Assembly (NCBI GenBank): GCA_034509425.1
Contig: JAVTVJ010000130.1
Location: 2,597,501-2,661,500 of the forward strand
Origin: Eopsaltria australis
Taxonomy: Eukaryota > Chordata > Aves > Passeriformes > Petroicidae
DNA: 64,000 bases
Reading direction: 5' to 3'
Position 1 is the first letter of the stretch, and every line of letters starts with the position of its first letter. The notes under the pieces are model-generated. The model saw only the letters and a program-made list of their open reading frames with translations, searched no databases and had not been told where the DNA came from. Below, piece by piece: positions 8,932-21,100 of this stretch. Position numbers and translations under genes: made by a program.

Positions 8932-11900
8932 GAGGAGGGGGAAGCCGCCGTCGGGGCCGCCCCCCCGGGACCCGCTGCTTTCCATCGCGCCGCCAAGGTG
9001 AGGAGCGAGGGGTGGGGGGACAGTCACGCTTCTGTGCGTGTCCTCCGAACCCCAGCCCGGTGCTCGTGTCCCCGCAGGCGTCGTGGCGGCTGCCGGGGCG
9101 CTACATGGTGGTGCTGCGGGCGGGCAGCGAGGCCGAGGTGCGAGGCACGGCCCGGCGGCTGCAGGCCCGGGCGGCCCGGCGGGGACACCTGGCAGAGCTG
9201 CTGCACGTCTTCCACATCCTGCCCGCCTTCCTAGTGAGGATGAGCAGCGACGTCCTGGACACGGTGCGTGGAGTGGAGGACAGGGTGGTGGCAGGGGACA
9301 GCAGCTGCGGCGGGCACTGGTGGGGGTGGCAGCCCCAGTCTTGGGGGAAACCGGAGCTTTGTGTCCTCCCCCAGGCGCTGAAGCTGCCGCACGTGAAGTA
9401 CATTGAGGAGGATGCCTTCGTCTTTGCCCAGAGCATTCCCTGGAACCTGCGCAGGATTGTGCCCCTACAGCCCAGCCCGGGCACCTACAGCCCTCCCAGT
9501 AAGTGCTGGGGTGTGTGAGAGGGGCGACTCTTTGGGGAACACTCAGGTCCCCTCCCCTTAAATGGGGATGGGAATATTCCTCTGCCCCATGGTGCTGCGG
9601 GTCTGGAGCTGCATTTTGGGAGCATCCCAGGTGGCCTGTGCCGACCGTGACGGTGGTTGCCTTCTGCCCTGCTGCATCTCTGGCAGATAAAGGTGAGCTG
9701 GTGGAGATTTACCTGCTGGACACCAGCGTGCAGAGCAGCCACCGGGAGATCGAGGGCAGGGTGACTGTGACTGGCTTCGAGAGCACCCCCGAGGAGGATG
9801 GCACCCACTTCCACAGGCAGGTGAGCCCCGAGGTGCCACATGCTGCATCCTGGCCACAGCACCCCCCTGCATCCATCAAATCCTGGCCAGGCTTGTGGGG
9901 CTTTCCAGGACAAGGGAGACACTTGGCCTGGAGCAAAATGCGGGGCAGAACGGGCAACAGGATCTGTGGTCCTGGGGGAGTTTGGGACACTCAAGGTGGT
10001 CTATTTGGAGACACGGCTGAGTGGGGCAGGGGAAGATGTTCTGGGTGGCACGGGTGTGTGTCAAGGTGGGAAGGGGTGGGGAGGAAGTTGTGGGATTGCA
10101 AACCTACTTTGATGCAATGGGCTGGGGCTTGAAACTGCGGTGCCTGTGCCAGGCCAGCAAGTGTGACAGCCACGGGACACACGTGGCCGGGGTGCTGAGC
10201 GGGCGCGACGCCGGCGTGGCCACGGGCGCCAACATCCGCAGCCTCCGCGTGCTGAACTGCCAGGGGAAGGGCACCGTCAGCGGGACCCTCACGGGTGAGT
10301 GACCCCACGCCCCGGGGAGGAGCAGGATCCCTCCCAGAGCCTCCTGCCATAGTGTCTTGTCCCTCCCAGCCCTGGAGTTCATCCAGAGGACGCTGCAGGC
10401 TCAGCCCCATGCCCCGCTGGTGGTGGTGCTGCCCTTGGCCGGCGCGCACAGTCCCGCGCTGAACGCGGGCTGCCGGCGGATGGCGCGGATGGGAGCCGTG
10501 CTGGTGGCGGCTGCCGGCAACTACAAGGACGATGCCTGCCTGTACTCGCCTGCGTCCGAGCCGGAGGTACGAGCTGCGGGCACCCCTGAGGCTTGGGCCA
10601 CCTCATCCCCGCCAGCTCCGGGTCAGCGGCGCGGGCTGGGGCTGGGCGTGCCACCCCTCCCGTGCTCCCCTGTCACTGTCAGGTCATCACGGTCGGTGCC
10701 ACCGACAGCGAGGACCAACCTGCCTCCATCGGCACCCTGGGCACCAATTTTGGCCGCTGCGTGGACCTGTTTGCCCCGGGGGACGACATCATCGCCGCCT
10801 CCAGCGACTGCAGCACGTGTTTCACAGCGCGGAGCGGGACGTCGCAGGCGGCCGCGCATGTGGCAGGCGAGCTGCGCTTTGAGGGGCAGAGAGGGCTGGC
10901 ACTCCACTTGCTGGTGCTGGCACAGGGGATCAGGCATGCCCGAGCTGGGGGCATTTTTGTGTGCCACGATGCTTGGGTTTGGTTTGCCTCATTGGGCGCT
11001 GCAGCGCTCCTGCACCCCGTGCGTGTGGGCGAGGGGCTGCAGAGATGCTTCCAGCCGTGTCCCTGGAGCTGTGTCGCCCATGGGAGCGCTGTGTAGGTGG
11101 CCGTGTCCCCTCTGGTTCTCACTGCAGCCTCCCGGGCTCTTGCAGGCATCGCTGCCGTGCTGCTCAGCGCCGAGCCCCAGCTGAGCCTCGCCGAGCTCCG
11201 GCAGCGCCTCCTGCGCTTCTCGGCCAAGAACGCCATGGACACAGAGCAGCTCCCTGAGGAGCAGCGGCTCCTGACACCCAACAGTGTGGCTGGGCTGCCC
11301 ACCCGGCTGCGAGCAGGTAAGGATCTCGCTGCCTGCTGGGTGCTCTGCCCTTACCAGGAAAGCAGTGCCGGGGTGGAAGCGCGGTCTGTCGGCTGGGAAT
11401 GTCCCCCCCAGCGGTGCCGGGGATGGCTGAGCTTCGGTGCAGCCGCTGGCATGAATGGAGCCTGGTCGGTGCCGTGGGCTCTGGGTGACACTGTGGGTGA
11501 CACTGTGGGTGACACTCTGGGTGACACTGTGGGTGTCAGTGTGGGTGACACTGTGGGTGACACTCTGGGTGACACTGTGGGTGTCAGTGTGGGTGACACT
11601 CTGGGTGACACTGTGGGTGTCAGTGTGGGTGACACTGTGGGTGACACTCTGGGTGACACTGTGGGTGTCAGTGTGGGTGTCAGTGTGGGTGTCAGTGTGG
11701 GTGTCCCCCGCCGCTGACGCCCCGGCCCCGTTGCAGAGGAGCAGCTGCTCTGCCGCTCGGTGTGGTCGGCGCGCTCGGGGCTCGCCCGGCACGCCACGGC
11801 CGTGGCTCGCTGCGCCGCCTCCGAGGAGATGCTCAGCTGCTCCAGCTTCTCCCGCAGCGGCAGCCGGCTGGGGGAGCACATGGAGGTGAGCAGAGCGTGC

Positions 11901-13003
11901 CGAGGCAGAGGTGCTGCCCCTGGAGCGCCCGCTGGCCTCGGAGAGGTGCCCCCAGTCCCCCGAGGCCCCGGTGACGCTGTGCTGCCCCATCCACAGGACA
12001 AGGACGGGCAGAAGCAGTGCGTGGCCCACAGCGCTTTCCGGGGCCGGGGGGTTTATGCCATCGCCAGGTGCTGCACGTGGCCCAGGACTGAGTGCTGGAT
12101 CAACGCCAGCTCCCCGGAGGCCGAGGGGGCCGAGTGCTCCCCAGGGGACCATGTGCTGACTGGTAACGCCCAACACACCGGGTTACAGACCTTTGAGCCT
12201 GATGGACAAGGGGGTTTCTTCCAGAAAAACTCTGGGATCTGGGTGTAAAAGGGTGGATGTGAGTGCTGGGGTGGCAGGGAGGGGCTACATGTGCTGTGAG
12301 CATGGATGGGGGAAGGTTCAGGGCTCTCCTGGGACATCCTTGGCACTGGTGTGGCACTGGGATGCTCCCATGGCTGTCCTGTGCCAATATCCCCTCTCCC
12401 CTGGGCAGGGTGCAGTTTCCACTCCCCATCCATGGTGCTGGGTGCCAGTGGCAGGCCCATGGTGGGGCTGGGGAGGGGGCCCAGCCGCTGTGCCAGCAGG
12501 ACAGGGATGGTGGCACTCGCCTTGTGCTGCCCCGCTGCCAGCCTCGAGTGCCGGCTGAAGGAGCACATGGCCCTGGAACCAGAGGAGAAGGTAGGGATGG
12601 GCCACACTCCTCTGCCCTGCTGTTGTCCTTGTCTCTGCATGTCCCTCTGCCACCCTGGGCACTTTTGGGCTTCAGCCCATTGTGGCTGTCCCAACCCCAG
12701 CCTTCACTGATGTCCCCACCTGTAATGGGACACCCCACCCAGCTGGGTGACAGCAGCCACATCACCCTGAGCTGTGGGGACACTGGGGACGGGCAGGCCC
12801 CTGGCCCTTTGCTGATGACCTCTCTTCCCTGTTAGGTGAAGGTGTCCTGTGATGCTGGCTGGACACTGACGGGCTGTAGCTCCCTGTCCCACAGCCCTGG
12901 CTCCCTGGGAGCCTACGCTGTGGACAATTCCTGCGTGGCAGCCGCAGTCCCTGGCAGCAGCTCGGCCATGGCCATCGCCGTTTGCTGCCGGAGCCGGCAG
13001 TAG
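8860..13003 (+). CDS. PCSK9: Proprotein convertase subtilisin/kexin type 9 (12 exons)
   Basis: Exons: 8860-8997, 9078-9263, 9375-9498, 9687-9820, 10153-10294, 10370-10566, 10683-10866, 11146-11316, 11737-11885, 11997-12162, 12409-12590, 12836-13003; 646 residues (human 692). Exons 3-7, 9 and 11 have the same lengths as in human. Prodomain about 25-127, with autocleavage after VFAQ127. Catalytic domain has Asp161 (LLDTS), His201 (SHGTH), oxyanion Asn292 (AAGN) and Ser361 (SGTSQAA), each at human number minus 25. A Cys-rich C-terminal domain ends CCRSRQ. Known role: after self-cleavage the secreted protein stays inactive as a protease and escorts the LDL receptor to lysosomes. Asp349 and Phe354 match human Asp374 and Phe379 in the receptor contact. 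Oddities: exon 7 has a GC donor, and the N-terminus is short. ATG 8860 is the only start in frame after the stop at 8692-8694. Confidence 0.95.
11483..11710. repeat. 12-base minisatellite in PCSK9 intron 8
   Basis: About 19 head-to-tail copies of a 12-base unit in three sharply defined versions: GGGTGACACTGT (A), GGGTGACACTCT (B) and GGGTGTCAGTGT (C). The order is A A B A C A B A C B A C A B A C C C, so groups such as A-B-A-C are themselves repeated. It sits in the intron between exons 8 and 9 and ends about 25 bases before the exon 9 acceptor. Because 12 is divisible by 3 it keeps reading frames open on both strands. Confidence 0.93.
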
Positions 13004-13885
13004 GGATGGGCTGTGCTGGGCTGGGGAGGTGCTTCCTGTGCCACAGCAGGGATGGAAGCTTTGTTGGACCATCATGTCCCTGGCTTGGTGCCTTTCCAGG
13101 GCTTCCAGAACCATCCATGCTCTGCCATGCAGCTGATGACCTCCACACTCGGGCTGCCGTGCTGGTGGGGGATGAACTCATCTCCCCCTCACACACAGAG
13201 GGGTCAGGATGCAGGGCTGGAATCCAGGGCAGCTCTGCAAGAGCTCTCCAAGCACCTCCCATGAAGCTGGAGCCCTGTCCCATCACTGGAGTCATCCCAG
13301 AATCCTTTCCCTGCCACACACCAGGTCTTCCTATAAACACCTTGGCTGAACAAGCCGTGCTGTTGTCACCCAACATAGGAAAAATCCACCACCTTTTTAA
13401 AGAAAAAAGTATTGTGAGGATTGCTCCTTCCTTTCCTGGTTAGTTGCTCATTAGTTGTCAGCTGATGCTGCTTAGCACCTGGAAAATCTTAGTTTAGCCA
13501 TTTTTGGGCAGTTTTATAATTGCCTACTCATATTCCTAGGAGACTTCTTTGCTTTTGAGTCAAGTGTAAGGGCTGTAGTTTAAACAGTCTGCTTGGTTAA
13601 TTAGATTTTTATCTGCATTGCTACAGTCAGCTACTGCTTTGTTAGTGCTTTTTTGTTGTTAAGTCAAAGTTAATGATCTGCTGGTGTTATGTGTTAACAG
13701 TTTCAGGACTTCCCAAGACACACAGAACTGTAGGAGGCTGTAATTCCTTAAAAAAAATAGAACGAAGAAAAAGCTTTCATAGCACCTTCGTTTTTACATT
13801 TGTACCTTCAATATTTATTTGGAGTTTTATAAATGAACATTTTATAAATGTCTTTCTAAAATAAAACTCATAGACCAGTGCTCTT
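13004..13885 (+). other. PCSK9: PCSK9 3' UTR
   Basis: Follows stop codon TAG (13001-13003). The first AATAAA is at 13860-13865, followed by a GT-rich stretch (GTGCTCTTGTGGTCC) typical of a cleavage site. From about 13380 the UTR becomes AT-rich and holds ATTTA-type elements (near 13811-13820) that could affect message stability. A UTR of about 0.9 kb is inferred. Confidence 0.65.
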
Positions 13886-15655
13886 GTGGTCCATTGTCTG
13901 ACTTCATAGACATCCCCTGGGGAATTGGTCTGGAAGAGGGAAGTGGCACTGAGTGGGCAGGGATGCTGCTCCCCTGAAAGACTCCATTAGCTCAAAGGAG
14001 CCAGCCCCAGGGCCCCACCTCAGATCTGACCCCTGCCTGGCATCCAAGGTGCTCCTGGATGACCACTGGCACCTTTGGAGGTTGGCACAGACAGCACAGG
14101 CACCCTCACCCACAGCTGGGTTGTGCTCTGGAACTGTGTTGTCCACACACAGGCAAGACCAGAAGTTTGTTTTAACAACAGTGGTGCAGGGCAAGAGCTT
14201 CCAGTAATGGAAACAAACATGATCCAGCTTTGGGGATGTGCCCTTGAACTGGGGTTGCTGTTGTTCCTTCACTTGGGAAGTGCTGGAGCCCCAGGAAGGA
14301 GACAAAGCTTGGCTCAGAGAGAGCTGACAGTAGCTGAGAAGCACCAGAAGCCACCAAAGCTGGGTCTCACTTTTCTCTCAGTGTTTAGCAGACTTCTGGT
14401 ACTACAATATATAATTTTTGTGGTGTTATCTGAGGATAGATGAAAAAAAAATACAGCTTGATACCACAAGCTTCAGGTTAACCTGTCAGACTCGGCTGGG
14501 TTGGGTGTGTTTCCCCATCCAAAAGCCCCCTGCAGCTTTGTTACTCCAGCTTTAATTGGCAGCAGAAGACAAACCCAGCACAAAACACCACTTTGAAAGG
14601 TTGAAACTAATTCTAACTTGTTAACTAAAGCTGGCAAAAGCCCAGCCCTAATCCAAACATGCAATTATATAACACGGACATAATTACAGCCCGTAATTCC
14701 ATCAGCTGGAACCTGAATTTTCCACAAAGAGGCAGAAAAGAAAAAGGGATGTCAGCCTGAGAGCTCCTGGACAGCTCTGACACCGAGGGTGATTTTTCAG
14801 CTGGCTCCTTGGGCTGTCAGCTCTCAAAACACACATCAGGATTTCAGCTCTGCTGCCTTCCCTGCGAGAGGGGAGGATCCAGCACAAGGTGTGAGAATGT
14901 TCCACACCTGATAAGCCAGACAGAGCTTCCCCAGCTCTGCTCAAGCCTTTGTAAGCCTGGTGGAAGGAAACAATATTAAGAGATTAGCCCTTGCTTTGTG
15001 CCTTGTACGCGGGTAGGTGGAAAAGCCTCTCACATTGAGGAGAGCAGGGCTGATCTCAGGGACGCTGATCCCAGGGATGCTGATCCCAGTCCTGGCAGCA
15101 GTTTGCAATGCCCAGCCCACGCCCTCAGGACCACCAGAGAAGAGCAGGGGCTGGGTCAGGCTGCAAAAGTGAAAGTCCTTGTCCTTAGAGCAGGGGACAA
15201 AAGCAGAGGGGATGGCAGCCCTGGCTGCAGCTCCTGGCTCCCCAGTCAGTGAGTAGGGGAACACCAGCTCTGTGTGCACCTCTCTGCCCCTTGCCATGAG
15301 GGAGGCACGATGAATTCACGCCCAGCTCGCTCACAAATCTTGGATCTGACACACAAAATCCACTCTAATCCTCCCCTATGAGCGTGGCCAGGGTAAATCA
15401 CCCTGCTGGGGTCAGGAGGAGCTGCACAGAGATACAGATGTGACAGTGCCACAGCACATGCCGTGGCATAAGGATGTACAGCAGGGCAGCTCCAGGGCCA
15501 CTCAGCTGCTCCCGTTAACTCTGGACAGGAGCCAAAATGGCAATCAGGGCACCCTCGAGGAGCTCAGCATCTGCAGGGCTGGCCCAAAGAGGTTCAGAAT
15601 AAGAGGATCAACAGGACAAGCGCGTAGCAGCATGTGCACAGGCTAAAGATTACAC
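13886..15655. other. Intergenic spacer between convergent PCSK9 and USP24
   Basis: No exon, RNA gene or clear transposon was recognised. A small local repeat is visible at about 15049-15089, where a roughly 15-base unit (GCTGATCCCAGGGAT) occurs three times. Confidence 0.45.
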
Positions 15656-15659
15656 TAGT

Positions 15660-18129
15660 TTTCTGTGAAAGGAATAACTTTATTCCATTGACCAGGAATC
15701 CCAAGACTGTTCATCAAGACTGCCTATTTTTCCAGTGCCAAATGTCTGCGCGTTAACCGGACGATATCTCCCCGAGTGCTCACAGGCAGGCTGTGGCTGC
15801 TCCTCACTGAACATTTTGTAAGCTGTATAAAAACATTTTCATCCAAAAAGATTGGCAGTAAAAATTACAACATATAAATGCATCACAATTTACACAAAAA
15901 CTAGTTTTTGTTGTGTTTTTTCTTTTTTTTTTTCTTGTTGAACTCTTATTTTCCAAAAAATAATCTTCAGCAGGTTCAAATGACAGCAGCTGGAAACGAA
16001 AATAAGTGACCAAGTATCACCTTATTGCAAATCATAACCACTGACTTTGTACAAGCGTGAGCAGAACAGTGAAAAAGTTTGTATTGGTTTCAGGTATACA
16101 GTGGTGATGAGCCATCCTGCTGCAATTCCCACCAGTGCTTCCCTGGGCCTGTGGCTATCGAGGGTGCTGTTTCCATAGGAAATAACAGGAACCTGCAGTG
16201 ACAAGTGGTGCCAACCCACAGGAACACCATCAGCTTCTCCCATCACCATCACCGCTGTGTACTGACTCCTTGGGAGGATTTGTGACCCATTTTACCAAAG
16301 CATTTGAGGGGTGGGTGGGGGAAGGAAGGAAGGAAGGAAGGAAGGGGGGCGTCCGTAAGAAACGATTTATTCAAAATTAATTTAAAACGCGTCACATCGA
16401 AAATGTCCCAGCACATCATCAGAAACATTTATAAAATGCTAACTCTGCCGTGTGTCTACCAAGACATTGTCTGGAAAAGGAAGAGTGAGAGATTCACTAC
16501 GGTGCCCCCCTGCCCCTGCCATCCGTGGCTCTCCTGGCCCACAATAAGTTATAAAGCTGTACAGCTGACATCACATCCCGTGGTTACTTCCAACAGTGAA
16601 ATGACTGGTTACTTTCAATATTAGTGCACAACAGTGAAAAGCTGTCTGCTGCTCCGTGGTTTGGCAGCAGCGTGTGAAAAGGAACAACAAAAAAAAAAAA
16701 AGGCACTTTTTGGCTGGTTGTGCCTTTAACTTGGCAAATTTGTCTATTCTGGAGGTACCCAGGCACTCCTTAAGATGTCCCCCGTTTCTGTGCATGTTTG
16801 TTTATATAATTTTTTTTTTTAAAGTAAGGCAGAATCCATAAATAAAGGCAAAAAGCAGTGCAGAAAATGTGACAAACACAAAATGTACAAAAGATGAAGT
16901 TAGTTGGCACAAAAGAAGCTTGAATCCAGAGCCAGAAATCACTGAACTGCACTTGACATAGAAAACAAAACTGTGCTCAAATCATCCCAACTGGTTTCCA
17001 GTTATTTGTGAGCAAATTAAAAGAGCTGTGATATTTTAAACGTTGCCTGGTCAAGTGAAAATAGAAACAAAGCCAATTCTTTCTTTCCCCGTGTTAAAAT
17101 TGCTATAAAATCTGCACAACAGTGTTCCCAGCTCACTCAAGGAATTATTCATCATATACAACCAATACCAACTTTCTCAGTAATTTCAAAGCATAAGCAA
17201 GTGATTGCAGATCCATGACTGAGACAACATTTGATTCAATATGTCTCCAAAGGTTAAAAAAATTTAATGAGTAAAACTGCAACAGAGTTCCTTCTTAAAG
17301 TGCTTTTTTCTTTCAAGCTACTCATTAACTTTTTTTTTTTTTTGTTTAATTCACCAGCATCCTTGAATAATAAATGCTTGCATACCTAGAGAACAAAGCT
17401 TTTCTTTTTTCTGCCCTTCCCAGTCGTCTGAAGGGCTTTTGGAAGGGTACTGGGAAAGATGACTCATTCCAGACCTCCTTTAGAAAATCATTCTGTAAGG
17501 AATCACTCTTCTTACAGAGCAATCCAACTGATCTTTCTCATCAAGAGCTTTACAAATTAGCAGGGAGACATATTAAATACAGAAGTCCTTATGTAAACCC
17601 ATTCTTCAACTAATATTTTACAATGAAATGTAAGTCATCACACATCTTTACAGAAATTTGAATATTCCTATTCAATATTATCAGAAAGATTAAAAATTTG
17701 CCCTCCATACATAAGGGCAGTCTGTTTCTTTTTTTTTTTCCTGTATAAAAACCAAAAGAATTTTTTTTTTTTTGCAGCATCACAGAAAAGCAACAGTTTT
17801 ACATTCACTCATTTAATGTTCACATAAAAATTCAACCACTAGCGTTTGTGTATTTGATAAAATCTTCTTGACAAACTTGGTTTCGGTGTTTTGGACTGTC
17901 ACAAGCTACTGCAGGTGAAGATGCAGTTTTCTAGAGCATTTGTTGATCTGAAGCCCTCGTGGCTAAAAAATGCTTTTATCTTCCAGGGAAACCTCCTCCA
18001 GCATCTGCTCTGGTCCTGTAAAGCCACTGCTCCCCCAGGCTTCCAATGGCATAAGCAACACGACTCCAGTTCCAGCAGGTACCAGGCATTGAATGTTTGA
18101 GTTGGTTCTTGTGTTCACAGGGATCTCCT
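15660..18129 (-). other. USP24: USP24 3' UTR
   Basis: This AT-rich stretch follows the USP24 stop codon on the - strand. TTTATT on the + strand at 15679-15684 (AATAAA on the - strand) gives the likeliest distal poly(A) signal. Another at 16366-16371 could give a shorter form. The UTR would be about 2.5 kb. Inside are a GGAA tetranucleotide run (16320-16344), several poly(T)/poly(A) runs (16688-16701, 17331-17343, 17761-17773) and no other gene. The ends are inferred from signals only. Confidence 0.6.
16320..16344. repeat. (GGAA)n microsatellite
   Basis: About six perfect tandem copies of GGAA lying in the USP24 3' UTR. Confidence 0.9.
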
Positions 18130-21100
18130 CTAAGGGTCAACATCATCAAGGTCACTTTTAGGCTCCCCAATCATCATAGGAGACTCTGAGCCCTTTCAAA
18201 CACACAAGGGGAGAGAAGGACACAGTTACTTTTGCAAGATTTGTGTGTGGTCAGTGATGGTTTTGACCTGAGCCCCAGGAGCAGCTGCCCCTCAGAGCCA
18301 CACCAGAGGGTAAATCTGCCCTGATTTTACCTGCTGCAGGTGCCTCTCTCCATTCTCATTGGCAGGGCTGCTTTCTGACCCATTGCTGCTCCCAGACTGA
18401 TCCTTCTCATTCAGCAGGGCTGTGGCATAGGCCAGAGTGTCCTGAGTTGGAAACACCCCAAGAGAGTGTTAGGGGCCATGGTGATCCCTTCATTTCACAG
18501 TTATTATTTTCTAACATTTTTATTATTTTATTATTATTATTTAAAAACAATAATAGCTGCTTTAGTGAGACAGCTGAGTCACCACAGGTAATTGTGAGTG
18601 ATATCTAATATCACTCAAGGGTTAGCTTTTTTCAGGAACAACCACAGGGCCTGAGCTTCTAAAGGAAAAAGAGCCTGAAGTGCACTGAAGTATCATAGAA
18701 TTATAGAATCATTAAGGTTGGAAAAATCTTTAAGATCATCAAGTCCAGCTGCCAACCCAGCATCACCACCACGTTCACCACTAAACCATGGCTCAAGTGC
18801 TGTATCCACATTTTTTTTAAACACTTCCAGGGATGGTGACTAAAGCTGGCAAACCCAAAGATGCTTCCAAGAAAAGAAGTAAGCAGGTTTAGCATCCTCT
18901 GCCAGGACTGACACATACCTGTGCTGAAATCGTGCGCTGGAAGGTTTTTGCAGTGGATGTTTCATTGGACACGTTACTCTGGGGAGCCCAGTAATGTTCA
19001 GACATCTGCATAAAAAGCCAAGAAAGACATAAATTTACCATTTGATTTTTACTTGTGGAAAGCCTCAACCACTTGTGATCAACAAGTTCGCTTGTGGGTG
19101 AACTAAGACTGGAACAAACTTCCTGAATCCTCTGGCAACGAGCTGGAGATCTGGGACAGAGATACTTTAAATGCAGCCACAAAGGTTACTGCCCCTCAGC
19201 TGAAAACCAGCAACCAACTTCTGCTGAGCTCTAAGCTTCCAAAGTGTCCTTGGATATTTATGAAAGATATGTTGGACCAACTATGTTGAGTTTAGAGGGA
19301 AGAACAAACACTACACGTGTGGGAGGAAAAGCTGTATCAGTCAACAGCTGTGCTTTGTGTAAAGCTGTGATGATTCTGTAAGGAATCCAGTCATTTAAAC
19401 ATTCTCCTGCATCAACACACAGGCAATGGAAAACTGCTTTTTTAAAAATCTGAAACCTTCTAGCACGAACACAGTGGCACTGAAAGCTTCCCACATAGCA
19501 AAGAATAATCACTGCAACCATTCACACTTGGTTTTATTCACTGTAAATGCAGCTATGCCTGAAACACGTGGGGGGGGCTACTGAAGTTCTGGCATTGCAT
19601 CAGATTTAGCTGCATCCAAGTTGTCCTTGTGAAAAATGAAGTAGCTTGTATTTTGGCTTTAGAGCCATCTCAGAGAGCCACGCAGAGGATGGAGATGATC
19701 CACCCATGATTGTTGATGTGAACAAGTGACAATTTCCCTGTTACAGCCAAATTACCTTTTTCTGTAGCCACTGCACAGCCCAGCTCCAGTGGTGGGAATT
19801 CTCCTTGAAGTAATCCTTTGCAGTATGGCACCTTGGGAATTGAAATGATATTCATTAGTCAGGAACAAGGCATTCTGGCCAACACACAAAAAATACAAAG
19901 ACTCCTCTCTCTTTGCACTGCTGCCCTCTGTGTGCACTGTTATCACTGCAAACTGACTTGAACTCTACAGCCCTGTTGTTAATGGAATTAGCAAGAGCAA
20001 TAATGCTTAGTAAAATTGACTCAAAGCAGTCTACCCCCCAGGTTCACCTGTTTCAGAATTATGCTTTATCGGGACATACACCAAGTTCTAAACAAAGAGA
20101 ATTTAGGAAGCATAATATTTGAAAAATAGGGACAGTTTCCCTATGTTTATCTGGTGTTAATGTCAGACTCCTGTTCTGCAGAATGACTTTTTCTTTATAA
20201 ACAGCAACTACCATTTATTACCTGAGAAATCCCTTCAGGAACCAGTAAAGATTTCACTCCATACTGGCACCTGTACTACCAAGACCTTTGAGCACCAGTA
20301 ACAAAGGGATACAGCTGATCAAGAACAGGAGTAGTAGGTTTTTTAATAGTCACAGAGGGGCCTAATGCAGGATGAGGTTAAACCCTGAAACCTTCATTAC
20401 TCACTTCTGAGCCAGAGTAACCAGGAACTTGACACACTGGTAGCAACGGCTGCTGTCCACGTGGTTGCTGTGGTGCATCAAGGCTGTGGAGAGAAACACA
20501 TGGATTAGAAACCACAATCCAGATTTCCATGTACCAGCCAGTCTGGAAACATGAAGATGAAGCTAAAATTTCAAGCTAGGGAATAGAGTTTGTTTCTACA
20601 GATGTTAGCATGAGTATTTGTGTCAAACACACTGCTGCAAGTGCTGGCAGTCTTGAGTACTTCCACAACTCTACTGGATTAAAAATAGAACTGCTGCATT
20701 TTCACTTTGATCTTTCAAATGCAGTACCTGAATTTTAAACAGCCCTAATGCAGTTATTCTTCCCCTATAATCCATTCTGTGTTAGATAATCACTATGGTT
20801 ACATTTGTCTGAAGGAAAAAAAATTAGTCTGAAACCCCCATAAATGAACCAGATCACCAGCTTCCACCTGGATCAAAGTTTGCAAAGCCAGAGGAGTGTT
20901 TAAAGCTTCTTCACATAAACAAGCATAGCAGAATTCAACAGCCATGAAACTGTTCCATGGGAGACTCAGGCAAAACCCCAGGCCATTCCGACCAGGAAGT
21001 TTTCTGTACCATGAATTCCCACCTCTTTAAACAAACTTCTTTGACTGAGAAGCACAAAGATTTCCACGGAGCTGCCACAATCAGATTTGCTACTCAGAAG

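Noticed and set aside
8431..9027. 198-codon - strand frame rich in RTRG and GAD pieces upstream of PCSK9
   Set aside because: It is generated by the GC-rich minisatellite and the antisense of exon 1, and shows no domain.
10989..12176. 395-codon open frame on the - strand across PCSK9 exons 8-10
   Set aside because: It runs through the 12-base minisatellite (producing endless HTDTHSVT) and antisense to real PCSK9 exons. It exists because the unit length is a multiple of three.
14463..15655. Possible gene in the PCSK9-USP24 spacer (several 60-118 codon frames)
   Set aside because: Frames overlap on both strands, lack conserved motifs and have no consistent splice sites.
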